Part shown: in pieces, positions 44,835 to 53,861 of the stretch
How the letters are laid out: each line of letters starts with the position of its first letter
Position numbering within the stretch: position 1 is the stretch's first letter
Source of the DNA: Prevotella fusca JCM 17724
Lineage (GTDB): Bacteria > Bacteroidota > Bacteroidia > Bacteroidales > Bacteroidaceae
Reading direction: 5' to 3'
Assembly: GCF_001262015.1 (NCBI RefSeq)
Contig: NZ_CP012075.1
Location: 1,240,001 to 1,304,000 of the forward strand
Length of the DNA stretch: 64,000 bases
Translations under genes and position numbers: made by a program
Notes under the pieces: generated by a model
Told to the model about the DNA's origin: nothing
The model's database searches: none
The model's input: only the letters and a program-made list of their open reading frames with translations

Positions 44835-45605
44835 TTACAGATAATATGAAAGAGGCTTGTCGTCGTCATTATCGGATGAAGTGTCAGAAGCGCTTGAATC
44901 TGCCGGTATTGAGTTTTGAGAAAACAACATTGCTTGTTGCTCACTTTGTTCTTCCGCTTTACGGATTTTCTCCAATAGCGAAGTTTGCTCACCCTGCATC
45001 TTGGCGATGTTCTCCTTGTACTTATCCAATAGATCTGAGTCTTGAAGCTGCCGAATGGTCTCTTTGACTTCTTTCTCATCAGCCTCCTCACAGTTCTTTG
45101 CCCATTTTTGCAGGCGGACTAAGTCACGTGCGAGGACGGACTGCCCTGACATCTCGGTTTCGTCCGATGTGGACTCAATGGGCAGAATTAATTCCTCACG
45201 GGCGACCTCATCCTCATCAACTCGCTCCATCTCGAAATCAACGTCCATCTCGTTGTCCTCTTCCTTCATGTCCTCTTTCTTTTCGGAGTTCTGAGGTGCA
45301 AAATTATTACTATTCTGCTCTGAATTTTCAGATGAAGAAGCAGAGGGAACTTGTGGGATAATAGGGGAAATGGAACGGCTTTTGCCAATCAGTACAAACT
45401 CGGATTGATCTTCTTTTGCTTCTCCTTTTTGTCCGTCTTTTTCCTTCGTCGCTTCATTCTCCTTAGTCTGCTCATTGCCCTTTTTATTTTTCTTGATAAG
45501 GATGCCATACGGAGATACATACCGCATATAGAAGTACAGGATACCCAGCATTATCCAAATGATGATGAGTATCAGTATAAAACTGAAAAGTATTGTTTCC
45601 ATCAT
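44835..45605 (-). CDS. traD: Conjugative transposon protein TraD-like
   Basis: 256 residues. One N-terminal membrane segment (FSFILILIIIWIMLGILYFYM) is followed by a long acidic, low-complexity cytoplasmic part with many Glu, Lys and Ser (NEQTKENEATKEKDGQKGEA). It overlaps the next gene upstream by 4 nt. The name is taken from position in the tra order; the sequence itself is too simple for a firm family call. Confidence 0.65.
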   Translation of the reverse strand: MMETILFSFILILIIIWIMLGILYFYMRYVSPYGILIKKNKKGNEQTKENEATKEKDGQKGEAKEDQSEFVLIGKSRSISPIIPQVPSASSSENSEQNSNNFAPQNSEKKEDMKEEDNEMDVDFEMERVDEDEVAREELILPIESTSDETEMSGQSVLARDLVRLQKWAKNCEEADEKEVKETIRQLQDSDLLDKYKENIAKMQGEQTSLLEKIRKAEEQSEQQAMLFSQNSIPADSSASDTSSDNDDDKPLSYYL

Positions 45606-46129
45606 AGTGTTATTGTTGTCTTGCGTCTTTGTTTTGCTGCCGCACTGTTGAGCAATTCCAAATGTTCACGCAGGTGTTCCCTAAGAATGTTGTCTATATA
45701 TGCGGCTATGGAAACACGCTCCCCCAAGTCCTGCAACACGTTGCGCAGGTTCTGCAGCGTTTCCAGATTAATGGAGAAGGCTGTCCGCATTTGGGAGCGG
45801 ACGGGATGAAAGTACAGGGAACGGTAGTCCTCTATGGAAAGGGAGGACACGCCGGGCTTTTCCATTCTCGGCTTCCTTTCCCGTTTCTGTTCCGTGTTCC
45901 CCGTTTCCTCTCTTTCTATTTCATCTACCAGTTTTTCTTTTGCTGTTTTCGTTTCTTTCGTCTCTTCTAAATTATTGTCTTCCTCCCCTGATGTTGCTGG
46001 GGAGGACTCAGTATCCTCGGAAGGGTCGAAGGAGTTTGGTATCGTGACAGGTTTTACCACGACATTGTCCTCTGCCATTTTCTTCAGCTTGTTTTCCAGC
46101 TGTTGCTTTCTTTCCTCAATCGTTGCCAT
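45602..46129 (-). CDS. traB: DUF3408 (TraB-like) protein, probable DNA-binding partner of TraA
   Basis: 175 residues. The N-terminal 100 are acidic and disordered (EDTESSPATSGEEDNNLEE). The C-terminal 65 (MRTAFSINLETLQNLRNVLQDLGERVSIAAYIDNILREHL) look like a ribbon-helix-helix DNA-binding domain, the pattern of DUF3408. It overlaps traA by 14 nt. A ParA-like gene paired with a ribbon-helix-helix gene is also the layout of plasmid partition operons. Confidence 0.78.
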   Translation of the reverse strand: MATIEERKQQLENKLKKMAEDNVVVKPVTIPNSFDPSEDTESSPATSGEEDNNLEETKETKTAKEKLVDEIEREETGNTEQKRERKPRMEKPGVSSLSIEDYRSLYFHPVRSQMRTAFSINLETLQNLRNVLQDLGERVSIAAYIDNILREHLREHLELLNSAAAKQRRKTTITL

Positions 46130-46919
46130 TTTCTGTTTTCGTTTTTAGTTTGAGACGTTGAATTATCTCATTGACGAGTTCGTCCAGCCCTGTACCCATT
46201 CGTAATCCCCTTGCAGGGGGCTGATAGGTAGAGCGGAACACTCCGCGCAATCCGTATGTGGAAAGTTCGTGAGAGAAGCGGTGCGTGGCATATACATAGC
46301 CGGGCAGGAGCGTGAGTTCGTATTCATGGATGAGCTTTGTATATTCGTCGATGATGATGTTCCTTACTATTCTGTCCACCTTGTTCCAGAACAGGATAAT
46401 GTCCTTTATCCGGGAGTCGGACATCGAAACTCCAATCTCCGTGATAGTCTTGGCGTATGCCAGACATGAAACCAGCGACTGAATATCGGCTTCAATCGGA
46501 GAAAGGATATAGTCCATCTGAAGGGACAGTTCCATCAGTTCGGTTGTCCCAGCATGCCCCGGGAAATCAAATATAACCAACTGGTACTTCTCGTTGCTGA
46601 TACCGTCGATTTTACTTCGTGCAGTCCTGACGGCTTCCTTGGGTGCAGACTTGTAAATTCTGTATGCTTTTTTGCCGAGGTGATGAAAGTACTCCTGCAT
46701 GGATTTGGAAAGCTCTTCGCTCTCCTGAACGATACTTTTCTCACGTTCCCTCAGTTTGTAGAAAGAGTCTTGCGACAGGTCGCAGTCCATCACGAAGAGG
46801 TTGATGCCTTGTTCGTAGTACAATATGCTACTTACGATTTCGGCAAGAGTACTTTTTCCCACTCCTCCCTTTTGGGAAGAGAAGCCCAGAAAAAGGGGGC
46901 GTTGTTCTTTGTTCTCCAT
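46116..46919 (-). CDS. traA: ParA-like ATPase TraA
   Basis: 267 residues. The deviant Walker A QKGGVGKSTLAE (residues about 15-26) and the switch FDFPGHAGTTE mark the ParA/MinD family. It begins the tra operon and is coupled to the DUF3408 gene. The 16-bp repeats at 47055-47118 lie 136 bp upstream of the start. A role in DNA positioning or in regulation of transfer is likely. Confidence 0.87.
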   Translation of the reverse strand: MENKEQRPLFLGFSSQKGGVGKSTLAEIVSSILYYEQGINLFVMDCDLSQDSFYKLREREKSIVQESEELSKSMQEYFHHLGKKAYRIYKSAPKEAVRTARSKIDGISNEKYQLVIFDFPGHAGTTELMELSLQMDYILSPIEADIQSLVSCLAYAKTITEIGVSMSDSRIKDIILFWNKVDRIVRNIIIDEYTKLIHEYELTLLPGYVYATHRFSHELSTYGLRGVFRSTYQPPARGLRMGTGLDELVNEIIQRLKLKTKTENGND

Positions 46920-47054
46920 AATGATAATTTCTTAGTTCATATTATTTGTCTATTTGATGTTTGGATATTCTCTCATTATTAAGAGTCATCAGCAGACAGT
47001 TTGCTCTGACTGCGTATGGTTCGGGCGATAGTCCAAAAGGACGATTTCAAGTTC

Positions 47055-47118
47055 TTACAATTTGTTGTATTGACAATAGTTTGTCATGACAATAAATTGT
47101 TATGAATATGTATTGTTC
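47055..47118 (-). promoter_or_regulatory. Tandem 16-bp imperfect palindromes upstream of traA
   Basis: Three units with exact 16-nt spacing: TTACAATTTGTTGTAT, TGACAATAGTTTGTCA and TGACAATAAATTGTTA. A weaker fourth (TGAATATGTATTGTTC) follows. Each has ACAAT and TTGT arms. Such arrays bind ribbon-helix-helix or other dimeric regulators cooperatively; TraB is the obvious candidate. Confidence 0.6.
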
Positions 47119-47310
47119 CTTCTTTTCATCTTTGGTGCAAGCAGGCGGTAATATGATATATCTTTTGCTTGTGTTATCATACCATTGTTCGCTCGTTCTG
47201 ATTGCAAAATAAATGATATTTCTGCTGATTTTATTACAACGATGAAGTGTAGGGAAATACGAGGAAAAAGAGTAAATATCTCTGATAATGAGATATTTGA
47301 AAATCTGCCG

Positions 47311-47318
47311 TAACTTTG
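47311..47318 (+). promoter_or_regulatory. -7 box upstream of mobA
   Basis: TAACTTTG fits TAnnTTTG. The oriT-like stem lies downstream, so it would be transcribed. No clear -33 element. Confidence 0.4.
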
Positions 47319-47413
47319 CAGGCGAGAATAATACATGGAGGTAACATCCCGAAGCAGACACCCCAAAAGGGTGGATACTTCAATCGTATCAACTCTTGAT
47401 ATTGGCAAGGTGT

Positions 47414-47451
47414 GTCTTTGTCCGACAAACTCCGTTTTTGCCGACAAAGAC
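47414..47451 (+). other. Candidate oriT stem of the conjugative transposon
   Basis: GTCTTTGTC (47414-47422) and GACAAAGAC (47443-47451) form a 9-bp perfect inverted repeat, followed by CCTTGCCCCAAAGGGGAG. It lies 60 bp before mobA, the place expected for the nic region of CTnDOT-like elements. The nic site itself is not identified. Confidence 0.55.
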
Positions 47452-47510
47452 CCTTGCCCCAAAGGGGAGAGAATTACTCCAAAGTCGTAATTAGATTAAG
47501 GATAAAAACA

Positions 47511-47891
47511 ATGAACGAAAAGATAGAACGATGGGACAGATGGGATACCCGTCTTCCCAACCCGAAAGACCAGCAACGGGCGATTGATTTGTTTCAGCGT
47601 TCAGGGGCAGAAACGAAGTCGGATTTCGTGCGTGGTCGTATTCTTGGAGAGAGTTTCAAGGTCATCACGATAGACAAATCTGCCGTGGAATATTACCGAA
47701 AACTCTCTGAATTGACGGCACAGATCCATAAAATTGGCGTGCTGTATAACCAGACCGTGCGTGCTATCAACAGCTATCATAGCGTGAAGACTGCACGGAT
47801 CCTGCTTGAGAAGTTGGAGAAATTGTCGGCTCAAATCATTGCCTTGCAAGAGCAGGCAATCAGTCTTACCATAGATTACCGCAGGAAATGA
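47511..47891 (+). CDS. mobA: Mobilization protein MobA
   Basis: 126 residues from the ATG at 47511 (MNEKIERWDRWDTRLPNPKDQQRA). A ribbon-helix-helix-like domain in the first half (GAETKSDFVRGRILGESFK) is followed by a helical C-terminus. It resembles the accessory protein that binds oriT for the relaxase. Its TGA overlaps the mobB ATG (ATGA). Confidence 0.8.
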   Translation: MNEKIERWDRWDTRLPNPKDQQRAIDLFQRSGAETKSDFVRGRILGESFKVITIDKSAVEYYRKLSELTAQIHKIGVLYNQTVRAINSYHSVKTARILLEKLEKLSAQIIALQEQAISLTIDYRRK

Positions 47892-49167
47892 TAGCGAAGA
47901 TTTCTGCAACGGAAAACCTTGGAGGGGCAATCGGCTATAACTTCAAAAGGTTGAAAAAGGAGAAGCAAGCATTCTCCTTGCCGCTGAATTGTATCAGGAC
48001 AAAGAGGGAACTTATACGATGGCAGAGGTGTTTGCCGATATGCAAGCACTTATCCCAGAGAAATGTCGAACAAAAAAGATGGTATTTCATTGCTCGCTCA
48101 ATCCGCACCCGGACGAGAAACTCTCCGATGAAACACTCACACAGATAGCCAAGGAGTATATGGAAGAACTTGGCTATGGCAAGCAACCCTATATTGTGTT
48201 CAAACACAACGACATCGCCCGTGAGCATATACACATCGTGTCGCTTCGAGTGGACGGAGAGGGAAAGAAAATCAACGACAGGTTTGAAAAGCGAAGGAGC
48301 AAGAAGATTACCGATGCGTTGGAAAGGAAGTATAACCTTATTCCGAGTTCAAAGGTTAGTGAGAAAGCGGTAACAGAAACGCCCAAGGTGGATACCACAA
48401 AAGGAAATATCAAAGAGCAGGTCGCAAGTGTTGTCCGCACGGTTCTGAAGCATTATCGCTTCTGTTCCTTGGGTGAATTGAATGCCATTCTTTCCGCATA
48501 CAATCTTGCAGTGGAAGAAGTGAAGACGGAGTTTCGGGGAAAGAAGTATGACGGACTGGTTTATGTTCCGACTAATGACAAGGGAGACAAAATAAGCACA
48601 CCCATCCATGCCTCGGACATTGGTCGTGGTATGGGCTATACAGCCGTGCAGAACAGGATGCAGAAGTCCAAACAAGCTATCAAGCCATTGATATCAATCA
48701 TAAGGTACAGGGTGTTACAAACAATGCGTACCTCTCCAAAGACAGAGGAAGAACTTCGGAAAAGACTGGAGGAACAAGGCTTGCGTGCGGTAATCCGAAA
48801 GAGCGAAAGCGGGCGCATCTATGGCATCACATTCATTGACGACAAGGAGGGCGTTGCGTTCAATGGCTCACGCTTGGGCAAGGGATATGCTGCCAATATA
48901 TTCAATGGTTATTTCTCCAATCCAACGGACAACCCATTCTTGGACGAAACGCTGTATGGCAATCCGTCTGTCCGTTTGGAACAATCAGCAACTGTCCAGC
49001 CTTTACAATCCAATGCAGAAGAAGGGGATAACCTTATCGATGAACTTATCGAGGATATGGCAGATAGTTCTTTCCTACCTACGGGCAATGATGATTGGAA
49101 GGAAGCGGCTTGGCAGCGTAAACTTCGCAGGCAAAGCAAAGTCAACCTCAGACAGAGGAAAAGATAG
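47888..49167 (+). pseudogene. mobB: Relaxase MobB with a single-base frameshift
   Basis: The ATG at 47888 begins MIAKISATENLGGAIGYNFK, the conserved start of Bacteroidetes MobB relaxases. The frame is then lost at an AAAA run (47945-47948). Adding one A would give NFKKVEKGEASILLAAELYQDK and join the long downstream frame (47989-49167), which holds MVFHCSLNPHPDEKL and IVFKHNDIAREHIHIVSLRVDG (the HxH relaxase motif). The downstream part alone lacks the N-terminal 20 or more residues. It could be a true mutation, a sequencing error in a homopolymer, or frameshift-dependent expression. Confidence 0.78.
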
Positions 49168-49250
49168 GTAAAGTATTTCAAACTTTGTTTGAACAACATT
49201 CAAATGCAATTCAAATAACGATAATACAACAAATATTAAGCAATACGATT

Positions 49251-51257
49251 ATGGCACAAGAAGATGATTTAAGGGCATTAGGTAAGGTCATGGACTTTAT
49301 GCGGGGTATATCGGTGATATTCCTCCTTATCAACTGTTATTGGTTCTGCTACGAGGCATTTCATGTCTGGGGGGTTACGCTTGGCATCATTGATAAAATT
49401 CTAATGAACTTCCAGCGCACCACGGGCTTGTTTTCATCCATCCTCTGGTCAAAACTCTTTTGTGTGGTATTTCTCGCTTTGTCCTGCCTTGGAACAAAGG
49501 GCGTGAAAGAGGAGAAAATCACTTGGCCAAAGATTTGGACGGTACTTTTCTCAGGCTTCGTCTTTTTCTTTCTCAACTGGTGGCTGCTGGCTTTGCCCAT
49601 CGGTAAGATCGGAGTAGCTTTGCTCTATATCTTCACGCTGTCCGTAGGCTATATCTGCCTGCTGATGGGTGGCGTATGGATGAGCCGACTGCTCAAAAAT
49701 AACTTGATGGACGATGTATTCAACACAGAAAACGAGAGTTTCATGCAGGAAACACGATTGATGGAGAATGAGTATTCCGTCAATCTCCCCACACGTTTTT
49801 ACTATAAGAAGAAATGGAATAAGGGCTGGATTAACGTAGTCAATCCCTTCCGCGCCTCGATGGTACTCGGTACACCGGGTTCGGGAAAGTCCTACGCCAT
49901 TGTGAACAACTACATCAAGCAGCAGATTGAGAAAGGCTTTGCGATGTATATCTACGATTATAAGTTCCCCGATTTGTCGGAGATAGCCTACAATCACCTG
50001 CTTCATCATTTGGATGCCTACAAGGTAAAACCGCAGTTCTTCGTGATAAATTTCGATGATCCGAGAAAGTCGCATCGGTGCAATCCTATCAATCCTGCCT
50101 TTATGACAGATATATCGGATGCCTACGAGAGTGCCTATACCATCATGCTCAACCTTAACCGCTCGTGGATACAGAAGCAGGGAGATTTCTTCGTGGAGTC
50201 GCCGATTATCTTGCTGGCAGCCATCATTTGGTTTCTGAAAATCTATGAGAACGGTAAGTATTGCACCTTTCCTCATGCCATTGAGTTCCTGAACCGCCCC
50301 TACGCACAGATATTCCCGATACTCACTTCCTACGATGAACTTGCCAACTACCTTTCGCCCTTTATGGACGCATGGGAGGGTGGAGCGCAGGACCAGTTGC
50401 AGGGACAGATAGCCAGTGCCAAAATACCACTGTCTCGTATGATAAGCCCTGCTCTCTATTGGGTGATGACGGGTGATGATTTCTCGCTCGACATCAACAA
50501 TCCTAACGAACCGAAAGTACTCGTGGTCGGCAACAATCCCGACCGCCAGAATATCTATTCAGCAGCACTTGGTCTGTATAACAGTCGTATCGTGAAGCTC
50601 ATCAACAAGAAGAAGCAACTCAAATCCTCTGTGATTATCGATGAGTTACCGACTATCTACTTTCGTGGACTTGACAACCTCATAGCTACTGCACGAAGCA
50701 ATAAAGTTGCTGTATGTTTGGGCTTTCAGGACTTCTCACAACTTACCCGTGATTATGGCGACAAAGAGAGCAAAGTAATACAGAACACTGTAGGTAACGT
50801 GTTCTCCGGGCAAGTGGTAGGAGAAACGGCTAAGACGCTTTCTGAGCGGTTTGGAAAGGTGCTCCAGCAACGGCAGTCTATGACCATCAACCGCAATGAT
50901 AAGTCCACGTCCATATCTACGCAGTTGGACAGTTTGATTCCTGCCAGTAAGATTAGCAACCTTACGCAAGGTATGTTTGTAGGAGCTGTGTCCGACAACT
51001 TTGATGAGCGAATTGAGCAGAAGATTTTCCACGCAGAGATTGTTGTGGATAGTGCCAAAGTTTCTGCCGAAATGAAAGCATACCAGCCCATCCCTGTAAT
51101 CAATATATTCCGAAACGAAAACAGCTCTGATAACCTCAAAGAGGCTATCGAAGCCAATTATAAGAGAATCAAACAGGATATACTTTTTCTCGTTGATTTT
51201 GAGATTGAACGAATCAAAAATGAGCCTCGGTTAAGATATTTATTAAAAGAATTATAG
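49251..51257 (+). CDS. mobC: Type IV coupling protein MobC (VirD4/TraG-like)
   Basis: 668 residues from the ATG at 49251 (MAQEDDLRALGKVMDFM). Several membrane segments in the first 160 residues precede the ATPase domain. Walker A is LGTPGSGKSYAIVNNY (about residue 205) and Walker B-like text is SVIIDELPTIYFRG. It brings the relaxosome to the secretion channel. The C-terminal end differs from the degenerate copy found just downstream. Confidence 0.88.
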   Translation: MAQEDDLRALGKVMDFMRGISVIFLLINCYWFCYEAFHVWGVTLGIIDKILMNFQRTTGLFSSILWSKLFCVVFLALSCLGTKGVKEEKITWPKIWTVLFSGFVFFFLNWWLLALPIGKIGVALLYIFTLSVGYICLLMGGVWMSRLLKNNLMDDVFNTENESFMQETRLMENEYSVNLPTRFYYKKKWNKGWINVVNPFRASMVLGTPGSGKSYAIVNNYIKQQIEKGFAMYIYDYKFPDLSEIAYNHLLHHLDAYKVKPQFFVINFDDPRKSHRCNPINPAFMTDISDAYESAYTIMLNLNRSWIQKQGDFFVESPIILLAAIIWFLKIYENGKYCTFPHAIEFLNRPYAQIFPILTSYDELANYLSPFMDAWEGGAQDQLQGQIASAKIPLSRMISPALYWVMTGDDFSLDINNPNEPKVLVVGNNPDRQNIYSAALGLYNSRIVKLINKKKQLKSSVIIDELPTIYFRGLDNLIATARSNKVAVCLGFQDFSQLTRDYGDKESKVIQNTVGNVFSGQVVGETAKTLSERFGKVLQQRQSMTINRNDKSTSISTQLDSLIPASKISNLTQGMFVGAVSDNFDERIEQKIFHAEIVVDSAKVSAEMKAYQPIPVINIFRNENSSDNLKEAIEANYKRIKQDILFLVDFEIERIKNEPRLRYLLKEL

Positions 51258-51708
51258 TTCTGATAAATACAGAACATTTTTGTATATGCCATTATTTACT
51301 ATCCTATCATATGCTGTAGAACAGTTTTATCATCTGCCCAAATAAGAATGGCGCAGATTTCGAAAAGGCTTCAGCAGAGATAAATGTCTCTATATCTATT
51401 CCCGAAATCAAGCCTTTCCAAAACGAAGTCGGCTCCGATAACCTCAAAGAGACTATCGAAGCCAACCATCGTGAGCTAAAGAGAGAAAGACTCTCTTGCT
51501 CTGTCATAAACAGAAAGAAATATTGTCCTCCATCGCTATGTTATCTAATAAAAGATAAATCCTCTAACATATATTAAATACTATTTTGATATTTCGTTAT
51601 GTGGATTACTGACCATAATTAGGGGGTGTACTACATATTTCCTCTTACAAATATGGTAACACATAGAGGACAACTAACAAATGTTTTGCAAATAAAGACA
51701 AATTTTAA
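51258..51708. other. Region after mobC: mobC remnant, no intact gene
   Basis: 451 bp. 51329-51577 is a fragment of a second mobC 3' end. The rest is AT-rich with no feature I can support. Confidence 0.5.
51329..51577 (+). pseudogene. Remnant of a second mobC 3' end
   Basis: An open stretch without a start codon reads ICPNKNGADFEKASAEINVS and later PFQNEVGSDNLKETIEAN. This matches the end of the intact mobC (KVSAEMKAYQ, RNENSSDNLKEAIEAN) but is clearly diverged. It probably remains from a recombination between two mobC alleles or a decayed duplication. Confidence 0.65.
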
Positions 51709-52761
51709 TTACCAGTCTACCAACTCTGTACGACCATTTGCAGGAGGAACTCCATAAAGTCCTCTTTGGGCATTTATTTGGTTCTGTAGCTGCAAACGCT
51801 CTTCTTCTGTTAGGCGTCTGCCTGATTGATCATACACATCATCTAATTCAACATAGTTGTCTTTTCTTGCTATGTAAGGTAGATAATGAGAATTCAGGAA
51901 AGCCTTATCCTGTGTAGAAAGTGTATAATTTATAGCAATACCAAGTCCCGTTTTTGTAGTTATAGTATTTAATCCATTCTTTGAGAAATCTTTTGACGAT
52001 GCAAGGGTAATGGAGAACATATCAAACATTCCCATAGTAGTGTAGTTGCTCTTTATCTTATCAAAAGCCGACTTGCAATTGTCCTTGACATTGTTAAAAT
52101 CAATTTTCACGTAATTATCACGATCTGGTCGCTGTTGTTCATTGAACATTCCTGCAGCATTACAGAATGCATGCAAGAAGAATCGCTTTATCTCATTTGC
52201 GTCTGCATTCTCAAGAGTTGTTGGGACATTTATATATTGTTCACCACCTACTAAGCCGTAGTTACCGCTTCCTTCTCTACCAGAATCCATTCTGACAGCA
52301 ATGTTTGGAAGTTTTATGTGATATGGCTCATAGTATTCCGGATCCTCTATAGAGTTATAGAAACGTACATTTGTCTGTTCTTCCATTTCTGCTATAGCAA
52401 GAATAGCCCCATCTTTTATCTTCCCAGGGAGCTTAAGGAACTTCACTCTAAGCATTGTCCAATATTGTGCAGGATAAAATCCATATATGCCAATTGCTCT
52501 TGTAGAAACTGAAATACGTGGATCGTCAAACAATCCCCAACGTGTTGGAATTGTAGATGCAATGGTTGTTGTCCATGCATCCTTTTGTTGGACGTTACCA
52601 AAAGGATTTCCTGTTGATAGTAGCAACTTTTGCTGTTCTGTACTCAATGTTGCAACGTACGCAACATGTTTCTCACTGTGAGTTGTTTCTGTTTGTATAG
52701 CATCATCATTAGAGCATGATGCCACAGATAAAGCTAATACTGTTGTCAATAAAGAGTTCAT
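51709..52761 (-). CDS. Astacin-like lipoprotein without catalytic zinc site
   Basis: 350 residues with a lipobox (LALSVASCSND). The segment LHAFCNAAGMFNEQQRPDRDNY aligns with the astacin signature HExxHxxGxxHExxRPDRDxY: the first His is kept, but Glu and the second and third His are replaced by Ala, Asn and Asn. Later, FDMFSITLASSKDFSKNG matches the Met-turn region, where the usual S-x-M-H-Y is also changed. It cannot bind zinc in the normal way and is therefore probably a pseudo-enzyme (binding, immunity or decoy protein). It is the last gene of the leftward peptide cluster. Confidence 0.75.
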   Translation of the reverse strand: MNSLLTTVLALSVASCSNDDAIQTETTHSEKHVAYVATLSTEQQKLLLSTGNPFGNVQQKDAWTTTIASTIPTRWGLFDDPRISVSTRAIGIYGFYPAQYWTMLRVKFLKLPGKIKDGAILAIAEMEEQTNVRFYNSIEDPEYYEPYHIKLPNIAVRMDSGREGSGNYGLVGGEQYINVPTTLENADANEIKRFFLHAFCNAAGMFNEQQRPDRDNYVKIDFNNVKDNCKSAFDKIKSNYTTMGMFDMFSITLASSKDFSKNGLNTITTKTGLGIAINYTLSTQDKAFLNSHYLPYIARKDNYVELDDVYDQSGRRLTEEERLQLQNQINAQRGLYGVPPANGRTELVDW

Positions 52762-52800
52762 GACAACTTGAACATACCGATTTGTAAATATTTGTAAAAA

Positions 52801-53112
52801 TTATTTATTGTTATTCATTTGCTCAACATTTCGAAGAGCGTTGTTGTAAAGCTCTGATTTTATACCTAAAATTTCTGCATCCTGTTCTGTAAGGTCGAGA
52901 TAATATCTGCCATTATTATTGCGGATAAGATTAGTCAGGATAGTACTCTTGTCTATTTGGATATTGTATAAATCCATACTGTCCAAAGGCTGTCTATTAT
53001 GCTCTACACCATTCCCGCCATTAGTTATATCTGAGTAAATATCGTCATGGCAAGCTGTAAAGAAAAACATAAGAGCAAATAACGGAATAATTCTAAAAAC
53101 ACTTTTTTTCAT
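52801..53112 (-). CDS. Small lipoprotein in peptide gene cluster
   Basis: 103 residues: signal peptide MKKSVFRIIPLFALMFFFTAC with lipobox FTAC, then an acidic mature part ending in YYLDLTEQDAEILGIKSELY. It overlaps the upstream lipoprotein gene by 4 nt, and the astacin-like gene follows after 39 nt. No family recognised. Confidence 0.65.
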   Translation of the reverse strand: MKKSVFRIIPLFALMFFFTACHDDIYSDITNGGNGVEHNRQPLDSMDLYNIQIDKSTILTNLIRNNNGRYYLDLTEQDAEILGIKSELYNNALRNVEQMNNNK

Positions 53113-53744
53113 TGTAATTGTACTTTGTTATAGGATAAAACATCAGAAAAATGTCCCTCTAACTTATATGAAATAGGGAATTCATCATTGGAATAGAGAT
53201 AAATCTCACCGTCTAACTTTTTAGTTCTATTATTAAATTTCTTAAAAATAATAGTGCCATCTATAGATGTTGCTGATGGCAACTTATTATAATCTATAAT
53301 AATAGCGATACCCCTACTATCATTGTTGTTTTCAGAAACTGGTATATATTTCAAGAAATCTTCAAAGATAGTTCTGTCTTTATCGTACATTAAATTCTTT
53401 GATAATTGGTAAGATTTATCCAAATTTGGAAAGACTTCACCTTGAGGGATACGAAAAGCTCCAAACAACCATAATGGTGTTTCACTTTGAATACTTCTAA
53501 ACATAAATTGGAAAATAAAAATACTATCGTTATAAACACCTAATCTATCACCATTGAACAATGTTGGCTTTATTGGAAGATCAGGGTGGAAAGCATCATA
53601 TATAGACACATAATCTTTATATGCGACACCATTAACGCTAGCATATCCATACACAGTGATGGTTCCATCTTTATCTTTTGAACAACCTATCAAACTACAC
53701 GTAATAAGCAATGTTGTAGAGAAAATTAAAATGTGCTTGAACAT
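53109..53744 (-). CDS. Lipoprotein of unknown function in peptide gene cluster
   Basis: 211 residues, signal peptide with lipobox CSLIGCSKDKDG. The mature domain is beta-rich (TITVYGYASVNGVAYKDYVS) and probably faces the periplasm or cell surface. It is coupled to the 103-residue lipoprotein by a 4-nt overlap and lies 117 nt after the second outer-membrane protein gene. Confidence 0.65.
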   Translation of the reverse strand: MFKHILIFSTTLLITCSLIGCSKDKDGTITVYGYASVNGVAYKDYVSIYDAFHPDLPIKPTLFNGDRLGVYNDSIFIFQFMFRSIQSETPLWLFGAFRIPQGEVFPNLDKSYQLSKNLMYDKDRTIFEDFLKYIPVSENNNDSRGIAIIIDYNKLPSATSIDGTIIFKKFNNRTKKLDGEIYLYSNDEFPISYKLEGHFSDVLSYNKVQLQ

Positions 53745-53861
53745 ATTATTTTATTTTTATAGTTACAGGAATAATTTATCTTTTATAGATTTTCAGCTAC
53801 CTCTATTTTTATATTTAAAATGCGCATAAATTAAATATCTAATCAATCATAGCTATACCTT

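Larger units (their letters stand above)
46920..47510. other. Divergent control region between tra and mob operons
   Basis: 591 bp without a gene. It contains the tandem 16-bp repeats (47055-47118), a candidate mob promoter (47311-47318), a small hairpin (CACCC / GGGTG near 47359-47373) and the oriT-like stem (47414-47451). Confidence 0.6.

Noticed and set aside
44717..45091. Possible TraC between traD and traE
   Set aside because: The frame is antisense-free but overlaps traD by about 260 bp in another frame and has no membrane or signal pattern. The gap of 133 bp is too small for a separate gene.
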